NCBI GenBank assembly: GCA_030141605.1
Contig: JAQGDQ010000135.1
Span: 248,001 to 312,000 of the forward strand
Direction of reading: 5' to 3'
Length of the DNA: 64,000 nucleotides
From: Tubiluchus corallicola
Lineage: Eukaryota; Priapulida; Priapulimorpha; Priapulimorphida; Tubiluchidae
Shown piece after piece: positions 1 through 10,626 of this stretch. Each line of letters starts with the position of its first letter. Position 1 is the stretch's first letter. The notes below the pieces were generated by a model that was not told where the DNA came from, did not search any database, and saw nothing but the letters and a program-made list of their open reading frames with translations. The position numbers and the translations under genes are program-made.

Positions 1-694
1 GCACGATGGTATAACGCCTTTCAAGATAGCCTATAGGAAGCTCGGAGCGGCTATCCTATTGGGGCATTTCGATTTTTAAAACATTATTCGACACTAGGCA
101 ACAGTTAACGTTTATCCCGATAAAGATTCTGCCAGTTGGTCCATACCTGCTTATGTAATAGTTTCTTTTTAGATTAAGTTCGCTTTGGGACCTTATTCGC
201 AGCATATCTGTGCTAAACGCTTTCTACGCTTTGCCCCCAACTGGCATCTGGTCCCACGTTCCCACTCAGAGCTTTACATTTCATAAAACAGTAAACACAT
301 GCATGATGTATAAATCTTTGGAATAGAACTGCATCGGGCAAAAATTCGAATAATTCCACTAATAACGGTATTTAAATTTAAGAAAACCACTCTTCTTTTA
401 ACTATCGATATCTACCACAAATAAATCAGGAACGCTATTACAACGACTGTGGCTATTTCAACAGCAGCAATGCCCAGCTTGTAAAGTGAAAAAGTAAAAG
501 ACTTTAACCTTCATTATAAAATGCAGTAGGCCTATTCTATTTTTACTGACAGAGCAGTCGACAATGTGCATAGATTACAAAACGGAATAATTCTGCTATA
601 ATTTTCATCGCAAAAGAGCGTTACATATAGGAAGACCCTGTGCATTGAAATTAGGAAGATCAAACCAAGATTATGAATAATTAATTAAGTAACC
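1..694. other. No recognised feature
   Basis: AT-rich DNA. I looked here for the missing last exon of K0 (acceptor, then AEC and CxC) and did not find it. Confidence 0.4.
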
Positions 695-699
695 ATGGA

Positions 700-975
700 T
701 TATCTAACCTACCTATCAACCTACCTACCTACCTACCTACCTACCTACCTACCTATCTACCCACCTATCTACTACCTGCCTTTCTACCTACCTATCTACC
801 TACCTATCTACCTATCTACCCAGCTATCTGCTACCTGCCTTTCTACCTGCCTACCTACCTATCTACCTACCTACCTACCTACCTACCTACCCAGCTACTT
901 ATCTATCTACCTACCTACCCAGCTACCTACCTACACAGCTACCTACCCACCTACCTACCTACCTACCTTCTTGCG
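700..975. repeat. CTAC/CTAT tetranucleotide repeat
   Basis: About 275 bp of imperfect ACCT/ATCT/TGCC units. The 115-codon open frame across it (Tyr-Leu-Pro repeats) is a by-product of the repeat. Confidence 0.9.
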
Positions 976-1650
976 ACTTCATAAGATGTGCAATGTGGTG
1001 TGTAATAAATATGCACTTTCTCGGCCTTGTTTCGAGCGTTGATGCCCAGAGTATAAGATATATTAACTCATGCTTCCTGGGCAAATGGTTAGCGAGCATT
1101 CTGTGGTGTGTGTTTAAGTGGCGGAAAGTTAATCAACGCCAAAGTAAGTGAGCGGATGAATGATTGCTAGGTTAAATAATCGCTGTGGATGATCTCATTC
1201 ACCATACCGATTCTGATCGTTTCCTCACTGAGTGAGGATATTTTCAATTCAGAATGTGGCAGAGGAATCTTGTCCACCTCAGCACCCCTCGTTAAAGGAT
1301 CATCGTTGATAACAAGCTAGGTTCTGGTCTGACATAAACTGGTCTGACATCTAGCTTAAGAGGATCACGACTTTACAGAGGACCGAATTGTATAAAAATA
1401 CAGTAAAGTGCGTGAAGTGTCACACTTAATTAACAGACTTATAGATTCAATAATGTTTGGTATTTAAAGGATTACATAGTTTTATTCAGTCGAATATATA
1501 TATTGCTCTCTACGATTTTTGTACAGACGTTATGTTTTAACTTCTTACTTGCAAAATTAATTAAATGTTGTAGCAACAATTGATGCAAAGTTAACTTGTC
1601 CTATCTAAGTTTAATCTAAATTCTATGGGCCATTAAACTAACACTGTAAA

Positions 1651-1838
1651 GTTGCGTTTACCTAGCATCCGGAATGCGTATGAGTCATTCACCTGCGGAA
1701 TAGTGGCCTATTAAAAAATCAATAGGCAATAGCTACAGAAAAAAATGCACAACGCAGGTCTGATAAACGGGTCCGTTGAAAATTCTGCATCCGCATACGC
1801 ATAAAGCATACGCATTACGGATGCTTGGTAAACGCCAC
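1651..1838. repeat. MITE family A, copy 1 (complete)
   Basis: Inverted ends GTTGCGTTTACCTAGCATCC and (reverse) GTGGCGTTTACCAAGCATCC, about 188 bp, with internal CACCTGCGGAATAG and GCATACGCAT. Related copies lie at 4355, 18436 and 19171. Confidence 0.7.
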
Positions 1839-2000
1839 TTTAGAGTGAACCACCTAGTTTTTGTCACACTGTTAATAAAAAAAGAAACGAAAATTTGCTA
1901 ATCAGAAGAACCACGTTTTTTATTTACCATTTCGTAACCCAACTGTTCACGAATGCTAAAGATAGCAGATGGCAAACCTAGTTGTCCATTAGGAAAGTAA

Positions 2001-2034
<34 letters not shown>
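2001..2034. repeat. TA microsatellite
   Basis: About 17 TA units. Confidence 0.95.
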
Positions 2035-2039
<5 letters not shown>

Positions 2040-2809
2040 ATGAACAAATCTTAGTATAAACCAACCAATCTATTGTAAACCAAGTGAAAAAAAATCATAG
2101 AAATAATAGATAGCATAGCTGGGATTAGCTTGAATTGTACAAAATGGCTAAATGGGGTACAAATATTGAGAAAATTCATGATGTACAATTGCAATGTAAT
2201 ACATAGGTATAAATGTAAACAAAAACTCTCGTAGTATAAGTTGACGCCAATTTTTGTGTTCATTCGTAAAAACATTTATTTATATCTCGAAGAGTCGAAA
2301 GAGGAAATGTCTATTAATTTATTGTAAACGAAAACCAACATCTTCGAATTTGTTATTTTCCATATCTCACAGTTTATGCCATTCAACGACAGCCATAAAA
2401 TCAGAATATAAAAAATGTGAAAATCCACACAATTTTTTTCTTAATTTAATAGCCAGAGAAGGGCTGCTTGCGCCGCTAGGTCGTTTATATGTCGGTGTGT
2501 GCGTCCCTACAGTTGCATTCTTGCATGACAGTACTTGGCGACTTGAGCTTTGCATAACATTCATCACTGAAAGAAAAAAGAAACTTAGAAAATATTTTGA
2601 ATATTAACGTTTAATGTACTGAATTAATTTCGATATGTACACGTATGGCATGAACAATATACCTTCAGCTCAGCTAAATTATTTCGACAGCTTAAAGACA
2701 TAGTGCAGGAACGATATATTTCAGTTTGGAAAAAGAGAATTGTTTGTTGATAAAATGAACACAAATATGGGAAAAGCTCAAAATAAAGTAGGACATATCG
2801 CACCTTCAA

Positions 2810-3200
2810 GAAGGAATATCGACTCGAAAACCATTTATCTCTTAGCCAGAAGGCACGCTATTACAAACTATACCAAATTTAGCTAAGAGCTTATAAATTG
2901 GCCATCGAATCTGGCCTGTACTGTAAACCTTACAAAATACCTGTGCGTGAGCGAATTTGTATTTATTGTGACCTTAAGCAAACCGAAGATGAAATGTGCT
3001 TAGTCATGAATTATCCACATTATCAAGAGGATAAATTGACACATTTTAATATTGAAAATTTGCTTATTGCTTTCTCCGCCAGAGCAAACGACAATAATAA
3101 ATTGTGTTTATCATGAGTAGTCAAAATATCGAGTTTTGCAAGATTATTTTAGTTTTTCTGGAATCAGCCTTTCATACTAGGAATCATTTATTGTCTGTGT
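2810..3200 (+). mobile_element. LINE C-terminal remnant
   Basis: The frame reads LAIESGLYCKPYKIPVRERI, then CIYCDLKQTEDEMC, resembling the Cys-bearing tail behind LINE reverse transcriptases ('KIPVEERLCKFCDLGEVEDELHFLL'). Short and degenerate. Confidence 0.5.
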
Positions 3201-3979
3201 AAAAACCTTGATACAATTGTGTAAAGAATTTAATACTCCTTACGTAACATTGTGGTGATATCTGTATGAATTAATTGTTACTGTTGTAAACGTGTAAAAC
3301 GTCTCTCACTGTTGATTTAATTTGTTTTCTATTTATTGCGAGCCCATTATTTGATGGTATTTAATAGTAATTCAATAAGCAAACATAGATACATCTGCTG
3401 ATTTTGTTTTCTACACAAATGTTTTGTTTGATTGAGTTTAAACCTTTATTTAATTAGTATGTGCTCTCACTAGTGCTCACTATTAGACCTTTTTCATTAG
3501 TCTCTCCTACGTTAATTCTATTCTTCCAAGCTTACATCAACATCGACAGATTATAAATAATTAGTTCCACTCTTTCGCCCACTTACGTAACATCAAGTTA
3601 CATAATTACTATTTTTGTTTCAATTTTATCCGAAAAATATTTTTTGTGATCGTCTACTCATCGAATTTGTATAACTGATGCGATTACCTTTACCCTCTGA
3701 AGGGCTTTAATATAGGTTTTTTTCTGCTGGCCATTCAGTATTTGAGTGATTACGTTTGTATTTATCACTAATGCATATTTGATTTTAAGGATCTCTTTAA
3801 ATGAAACGTTGTTTAAACTAAATTTGTTTAATATTTGTCGTACAATTTGTTAACATTGATCTAATCAAATCAGTTCAAATAAATCACATTTGAATTCATG
3901 AAAGAGGCAGTTTCTAGGAATCAACATGCTGTTTATTGCTTTTCGGCAGCAAACGCCATTGCCAATGCTAAATAGTGAG

Positions 3980-4124
3980 CCAAAATAAGTAATCAGAACG
4001 TTTACCACACTGCAATTACCAAGGGACAAATAACCATTACAAAATCAAGAAAGTGAAACTTAATTTGGTTTAAGTAATACTTTTTGTGCCTTGGTAATTA
4101 CAGTGTGGCAATTACTTATTTTGG
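3980..4124. repeat. Palindromic MITE
   Basis: Arms CCAAAATAAGTAAT...CACACTGCAATTACCAAGG (3980-4024) and its near inverse (4089-4124), with a loop of about 65 bp. Would fold into a long hairpin. No ORF. Confidence 0.65.
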
Positions 4125-4354
4125 TATTTAATTTTGTTCAATAGCTGTTTTGGCGTATTAAAGGTTCCTTTGCAATACCAAAAGCTGTTTGTACATTTGT
4201 ACTTATAGAATAATTTTCCAGGAGTTTTAGGCTGGTTTATTCACATAATGTGCATCAGTGCACTCTCTTCGTAGGTGACTGCAATTATCAGTAAATGATT
4301 CGTTGTTTAGCTATATGCCAGACTACGGTTGCTGTTTTTTTCAAGTTTGATTTA

Positions 4355-4490
4355 GCGGCGTTTACTAGACATCCGAAATGCGTTATCCACCTGCGGAACA
4401 GCTGCAGAAAAACGCTGGGCTGATAAGCGAGGTCATAAGAGAGAAGTGACATAAGACATACTCATTCCGGGTGTTTACTAAATGCTACAG
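4355..4490. repeat. MITE family A, copy 2 (shortened)
   Basis: Starts GCGGCGTTTACTAGACATCC, has TTATCCACCTGCGGAACAGC, and ends CATTCCGGGTGTTTACTAAA. Internally deleted relative to copy 1. Confidence 0.6.
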
Positions 4491-4532
4491 TACCATGCCA
4501 CATAAGGAATTTTTTTAAGTAGATATACTTAC

Positions 4533-4824
4533 GCTTTTCTGGAACAGGCATTTCTGTACAGCGTACAGACACCTTTTTTGTCTGGATAAACTAAACGACC
4601 ACAGGCGGGGCCACTGTTGCGACGACATCCGATTTGGCTTCGAATAAGTCGACAGATAAAGTTTTGCTGCACACGTTTACGTTTAGGTAATGGTTTTTCT
4701 GTTTCAGAAGTTGTTGTTTCATGTTTCGTAATTTTTGTTATAGGCCATGGTGTTGGAGTTGTTACTGTGGTAACTTTTTCGCCGCACGGACATTCTCCAT
4801 CGCACTGCTTTTTCATTTCCACGC
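4533..4824 (-). CDS. K0 exon 3, Thr-rich linker and second Kazal-like domain
   Basis: 292 nt, acceptor gttttgcag, donor GC|GTAAGT (phase 2). CDGECPCGEK closes domain 1; the seven-residue C2-C3 spacing of domain 2 (CRRNSGPAC) is kept. Confidence 0.78.
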
Positions 4825-5870
4825 CTGCAAAACAACTGATTACAAATACGCCGAAAACTTAGAAATTAACCTACACTGGCAGATACATTAATTTTGCAAA
4901 AAGAATATGTACCCAACGTAGCAGGCCCTATTTGCGTAGAACGTTGAGGTTAGACTTTGAGACCCAGTGGTATCGCTCCAATGCTTCATGTGAGTGGCCT
5001 GGGTTATACGCACTGGGTGGTATTATATGCAACCCATACGTAACCCAAGACTGTGTACGTCACACTACGAAGTGTGGCTGAAACAACTCTGCTAGCTCAA
5101 CTTAGAGGTGTATCCTTGATTATGATTCAGGCTACGGACATGTGCCACGAACTACCAAACAGGTATACAATTTTGACTGCACATTATTGTATACATAATC
5201 CAAACGATATCATTTTTAGCATTACCTTTAGCACTTAGTCTATATCATAAGTAATGTGCCTGTTGTTTAATATACTAATTAAAGAACAATGTACGCAGTT
5301 TAAACGCTGAATGATACTCACTGACATCAATGTATCCAGCACATAATAATGTGCACAGATTTGAGTAAGTTTTTTCATCTGTTCCACAAACAGGTTTGTA
5401 AATGGGACTACAGTAGCACGGTTCACTTTCTGGTGCTTTAAAGAAAAACAGTTTCATTATTAATGTATTAGTGAATGAAAACATGTTATCCTTGTTTGTG
5501 AAAGAAGTTTACTTTTTTATCCAATCAGCCGAGCAAATTTAAGCAAGCAATGGTAAGTGTGAAGTCGTATCTCTGTAGACCAAAAGAGCAAGGTGCCCAT
5601 ACAAACTACGCAATCACGTGTGTTATGCATAAAAATCCGTCTAGGAAATTCGAGCAACCTAACTGTGCTATTTGTAGTTACAAATGCAAATCGTAGAGTA
5701 CTCGAACTAAATATTTTTTGTTTTTAAAAACCTCTTTAGGTCCTAAACTTTTAAAAAAGAACTAGAACAAATATGTCTGTGTGACGTATATCATTACGTA
5801 TGTTTGACTTACTGTAAGGACGAACCGCTGCTATGGCTGGCATTAGTAGGACACACAGAACAAGCTTCAT
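4533..5870 (-). CDS. Kazal inhibitor gene K0: secreted, diverged; last exon not found
   Basis: Exons 5813-5870, 5322-5435, 4533-4824, phases 1, 1 and 2, the same as K2 and K3. Leader MKLVLCVLLMPAIAAVRPY is a clear signal peptide. Domain 1: PCYCSPIYKPVCGTDEKTYS, NLCTLLCAGYIDV, then MKKQCDGEC after the intron. A Thr-rich linker follows (VTTVTTPTPWPITK to TTTSETEKPLPKRKRVQ), 40 or so residues longer than in K2 and K3 and possibly O-glycosylated. Domain 2: CRLIRSQIGCRRNSGPACGR, then GVCTLYRNACSRK; expected P1 is Arg. The donor GC|GTAAGT needs a last exon of the AEC... type; I could not find it between 1 and 4500, so the intron may be long or the exon diverged. Confidence 0.75.
5322..5435 (-). CDS. 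K0 exon 2, first Kazal domain
   Basis: 114 nt, acceptor ctttaaag, donor A|GTGAGT (phase 1). Core PVCGTDEKTYSNLC. It lacks the first extra Cys present in K2 and K3. Confidence 0.82.
5813..5870 (-). CDS. K0 exon 1, signal peptide
   Basis: 19 codons plus one base, donor A|GTAAGT. Leu/Val-rich core followed by AIAA, a good signal-peptidase site. Confidence 0.78.
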
Positions 5871-6850
5871 AGTGAATGTTATGCTGTAATAAAACATGTT
5901 TGAATAAATGCGCAGTGATATAAATTGTGACCTATAAATGTACAAAACGTTTTACATAAAAAACGGTTATTCGTCTAAATAATAGTCAGTGCTAGTGTAA
6001 CTTTAAAACTTACGCATACTATAATTCACTTCTCAACTATTACTGTACACGTCTGGAACAACATATTCTGAAGTATTAGTTTTAGAATACACTTAGCTAT
6101 AGGCAAGGTAGAGCAACAAGGGCCAGGAAATAATTTTGCACGCTCACCTTTCTTCAAAAATCCAATGAAAATGAATCAAGCTATCAAGCTACCAAAGGCA
6201 CTTTTTACGTACACGTCAAATTTCAAAACGACCCTTTAAAAGTCCTTTATAACTCTTACTCAATTTTCGTTGTCACATTAAAATGCTTAATTTATCAGGC
6301 AAGCAAACAACAGGGCTTTTATCTCAAACAGTACAATTGACTATAAATTTCTGTGAAAATAGCAATTCTGAAAATAATTTTGCTGCAATTCAACTTTCAA
6401 TGTGGTTTCAAGGTTTATAAAACCGTTCAAAAGTAAGGCAGCAAGGTAGCGGCAGAACCTTTACATATAAACAGACTGGCTATAGTATAGGCGGATGCCA
6501 AAATACATGTGTGTACACAGACCTATTCTTGCTGTAGTGTCTTTATCAGTCATCCCATTTTTAAGGGCTCTATGACGTTTCCTTGGCTTTTCATTTTACG
6601 ATAACATTAATAATAATAATAAGCTTTGTTTAAATGGATTCTGTTCGAGAGTCAGGCTACTGATTATTAATACACAAATGCACTGTGCACAAATGTAATT
6701 AAATTTCATCTGCTTTAGAGGTTTTCTGCCTTTCTAGGCGACTGTTTGCTACTTTTTTTATTATGGAATTAATGCGGCTTCAATAGAATTTAGAATGATA
6801 TGTTGGCACATACATACACATAAACAAATGACAAACGTCGACGAAACAAT
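5871..6850. other. Spacer between K0 and K1
   Basis: About 1 kb with no exon or named repeat. It should hold the K0 promoter; only weak TATA-like runs are visible near 5920-5935. Confidence 0.4.
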
Positions 6851-6867
6851 TTACAAGATAAGATAAT

Positions 6868-6935
6868 ATGCACACACACACGCACGCACGCACGCACACA
6901 AACACACACACACACACAGACACACACACATACAC
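6868..6935. repeat. AC/ACGC microsatellite inside the K1 last exon
   Basis: Imperfect AC and ACGC units. On the minus strand it reads as alternating Cys and Val/Ala/Arg codons downstream of the K1 exon 4 start. Confidence 0.92.
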
Positions 6936-7239
6936 GCACGAGCTATATAGCTATTAGGATGAGTTGTCTTTCTTGCATCACATTCAGCCCTAGAAACAGA
7001 AAAACACTGTGAATTATAAATAGAATTTTAATATTATAAATGTGAATATAAAGCATTACTTTAAAAATATTTGTTTTCATTGAAATTTGCACGGTGATGA
7101 TATCAAATTAAAATGCTGACTCAATTTTGCATTGATGTTTTCGGTATTATCAGTGGAACAAAATGTGTATTTTTCAATGCAGTAATGCTGATGATTTCAT
7201 TAATAAACCACACGGATACAGATTTGTATTTTTCTTGCT

Positions 7240-8590
7240 AGGGGAAGTATTCGCGGCGGAGTAGTAGCAAAAAACGCATATATTTACATTGCGCAATGTC
7301 GGGCTAAAATGAATTTCTGGAGTTGTCTGACAAATGAATTACATGACGTATTAGACCGTATAGGGCTACCTGAACATTTAATTTTAATTTAATTTATTTA
7401 ATTAATTTATAAATTTATTTAATTTAACATAAAAGTGCTACATAAAAATTAAAATTTACACTAAAAACTAAGAAATACTTTATGCACTATTAAAAAGAGC
7501 GACGAAAATTTACAAAAAGTATAATAAAAATATATACAGGATCTAAAAATACAGTTAAAAAAACCAGCGGTTACTACATCAATAAATCATGCCGTCTTCA
7601 AAATATTCTACTGTAAAATCGCAGATCAGTTTGGTGGTATACATAATTTGCTGACCTAGTCGTTCTTGTTCTTAAACTAGAGGCACTGTGACGCAACAGT
7701 ACTTTAAAACGTTTTACATTATTTTCTGCACATATTGTAGAATATGGCGTATCAGAAGCATACCATGTGAAAAACTTGTGAAGAGCAATGTTTTAAGTGG
7801 GGGCAGATCTTGGTTAAGCTGCATACTTTGATATTAACCTGTAAATTAATACAATATATGTTGCTACAGCAGGAAGGAAATTCGAACGAGTGTTAAAGCA
7901 CAAGAAAACCCTCCACTTACATAAAGCTTAAAAAATTCGTCTCGAAATTTTATATCACTTACCCACTACCTTTTCGTATGCATGGCTTGCATCGGCTGTA
8001 ACGCTGTATAAAACGTGTAAATTTAAACTCCCGCGATTACCGTTAGGCGCAGCCATTTTATTGGTAGGTCGTTTGAAACAAGTTTTGATAACGTTAAGTA
8101 AAGTTTGAAAAAATAATCAGAGCATTCATAGTAAACATGTTGCTAATTAAGTAAAATTTTAAACTACTGTATTTTGTCAATAAAATTGAAAATACGTTTT
8201 TGGCTAGTGAGTGGCGCACCCTGGAGGGTGAGTCAGCGACATTTTACCAATTGGCACAAACATTTTAAATTATTAGTCTAGTTAGATAAGTTTTTTCAGC
8301 AGGTAAGTGAATTGCTAAGTAATATAGATTTGCATGGAAATTTTTTGGGGCATAATTTAACATTGCCTTTTCTTCCCCTGATTTACGTGGCGTGGTGACG
8401 TCATGTAATGGCGCCGTCGGAACAGTATTGCGGGAGATTTAAAATGAAAACAAAAGAAAATTCCTTTCGACGCGAATAATACGATATGTGCATAGAATTG
8501 CTGTAAAGTAGTATAAATTTTAAGGCGAATTTTCTGAAAAATACTACAGGTGCTCCTTTTTTTGTTCTTTAATGCTGATATAAAAACAAT
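7240..8590. other. Insertion in the K1 third intron
   Basis: K1 and K2 introns align at 6990-7235 with 10627-10868 and again at about 8590-8840 with 10970-11240. The roughly 1.35 kb between is present only in K1 (K2 has about 100 bp). It is AT-rich with no coding remnant, probably a mobile element I cannot name. Confidence 0.5.
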
Positions 8591-9255
8591 AAGCAATGAA
8601 TATGATATGGGTAAAGCTGTTAATTAGTGACTGAGTGAAAGTAAGAAGTTTTCTGGCTTTGCTGTGAGCAAGTGTTCCCAGATGCAGTTTATCATATCTG
8701 TAAACAAAATCATTTTTGTCTCAGTTTGATCTCTGAAACATGCTTTCTTTTGCAAATCCACAACGTGCACAGTTCAGATGTCGTACCCTAGCAACCAGGT
8801 GAAGTCTTGAAAGCAAAAGTAAATAATAAGAAGGTCATGTTTACCTAGCTCTGACACATGGGTTCGAGTACGTCTTGCAAAAGAATTTGACATTGGATGT
8901 AATTAAGATACCGCAAACTGGTCTGTAAATGTGAGTACATTGTATGAAGCATTTTGGGGCAAGAGCACTCTCCGTTGCACTTTTATTCTGTAACTAAAGA
9001 TAGAACTTTGAAATAGTAGAAATATGATAGTCAGTACGAAAATGTAATTGTTAATTTGTTATTGTGCTGCCTGAGGATAAACTATAGTATTAGTTTTTGT
9101 AATGTCATGTTTTTTCATTGGTTTTTTAAACTGTAGTGTTTTTCGCTAGTGAAAATCAATATTTTAACGGCTTTTAAACCGCCTCCTTAATAGTCTTACG
9201 GATACGTATATAGTTTACTCAAATAATATTTTATAAACCAAAAAAGGATAAATAC

Positions 9256-9387
9256 AACTCTCGAAGAAATTTAGTTGCCAAGCACATTGTAGCTCGCATT
9301 CATTTTCATATGTTTTTCCATCTGATGCACACACAGGATCATACATTATAAAGCAAACACACGGTTGAGGATAATACGCACTCTCCA
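9256..9387 (-). pseudogene. K1 exon 2, open Kazal domain
   Basis: 132 nt, acceptor attattacag, donor AGTT|GTATTT. Reads [39 protein letters not shown]. Four more cysteines than needed are absent; the core remains. Expected P1 residue Ile. The intron-retained reading continues to a stop at 9217-9215. Confidence 0.75.
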
Positions 9388-9784
9388 CTGTAATAAAAAT
9401 GCGCTTGTCAGAGAAAATGCAGTTATCTGGTCAGTCAGTCAGCAGCCAAAAGCACAGTTATAAAGTCTTTTGAAGCCTAGAGTCAGTGAGCGAGTCACTC
9501 CATCGATATGCCAATTCAATAAACAATGAGTTAATAGGCTAGGTGCAATTTGTCACATTCGCATTTTGAGGCTAGATGCACAAACTTGTCAAAATACTAA
9601 CATTTGGCATCAGAGTTGCAGCAATTCATTGATTTTTGTTTTCAGACATATCAAGTTTTGTTAAAACAACTAAAATAGTCATTAATATTACTGAAACTAG
9701 GCTGGTGCTTACCTACTTCTGCATGTTGTTTACGATGTAGCTGCTGTAAATGTTATTTAGTTTTCATCACACTCTTGGTCATGA

Positions 9785-9912
9785 TTTAATATATACATCG
9801 TAGTTAAAGGTAACCGCAATCTGTTCAGGGGCAACTGTTTATATCAGATAATACCATTGTGGTGAACCGGAAATTATATGACGGAAGTCACGAATACGAG
9901 AAAGGATCGTAA
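9785..9912 (-). promoter_or_regulatory. K1 upstream region, same block
   Basis: Copy of the K2 upstream region: TATA-like run near 9787-9796 and the identical 20-bp block at 9881-9900. It remains although the gene below it is broken. Confidence 0.45.
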
Positions 9913-10538
9913 TTAGCAAGGAGCTGTAATTAGTAATAATTACAAATTGCCCTACAATATATAAGTTTATTAGTTATAAATAACTACATATAAATTAACA
10001 TATACATTTCAGTACCATTTATTTCATATTTTAAATTTCTTAAAAATGTAATTGACAACTTTTTTTTATTATAACGCAGTTGCTGCTCATTGTCAACTTT
10101 AGTTTTTCGTTATCGTTCAAGTTTATGAAATAATTGCCTGTGATATTGAATTAGAGAAACTTAGTCAATGATTTTTAATCTAAAATGTACAAAGAAAAAC
10201 GCCGAGTAAAAGCAATGTTTAACAATACACAACGTTATCATCAGAAATTAACAGTTTTAAGAACGCAAGATTAGCGGGACAGCATCATCACAGCAATTTT
10301 GGCACTTTCCTCAAGTTTGAAAAAATACTTGTAAATAAAAGATTAACATTTGGTGGACTTGTTACAATTACTTTTCAGTAAATGCGTTTCAGGAATATAT
10401 CAATTATAATAATATTGCATTAAAATACTATTTAAAGTAATATTAAAATAAGCTTATATAATGTAGTTATATCTTATACAATCGCAATAATTAATAATGA
10501 TAATAATAGTAACGTAACAGTACTCCAACAAAAACTGA

Positions 10539-10626
10539 CTATGGAGTAATAGCAATCGCTTTGTTACAATCACATGGTACTATTACGCTCTCAGGATGGA
10601 TGTCCCTTCTTGCTTCACATTCAGCC
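10539..10626 (-). CDS. K2 exon 4, C-terminus
   Basis: Acceptor ctgtttctag, then [20 protein letters not shown] and NKAIAITP before the stop. The matching exon in K1 has been invaded by a microsatellite. Confidence 0.83.

Larger units (their letters stand above)
6851..9724 (-). pseudogene. Kazal inhibitor copy K1, decayed
   Basis: Tandem copy of K2 with matching introns and upstream region. Four pieces are visible: leader remnant 9713-9724, exon 2 9256-9387, exon 3 8845-8993, last exon 6851-6989. The leader is reduced to ATG CAG AAG TAG, so there is no signal peptide and a stop at codon 4. Exon 2 is still open (PVCASDGKTYENEC) but has lost the extra N-terminal Cys (TGT to AGT) and the Gly after C3. 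Exon 3 is 149 nt against 169 in K2 and K3, giving a frameshift, and has an in-frame TAA in the expected phase. The last exon keeps AECDARKTTHPNSYIA and then reads through a GT repeat. Expression as a normal inhibitor is unlikely. Confidence 0.82.

Noticed and set aside
695-1042. 115-codon ORF rich in Tyr-Leu-Pro
   Set aside because: It is a reading of the CTAC repeat with no motif.
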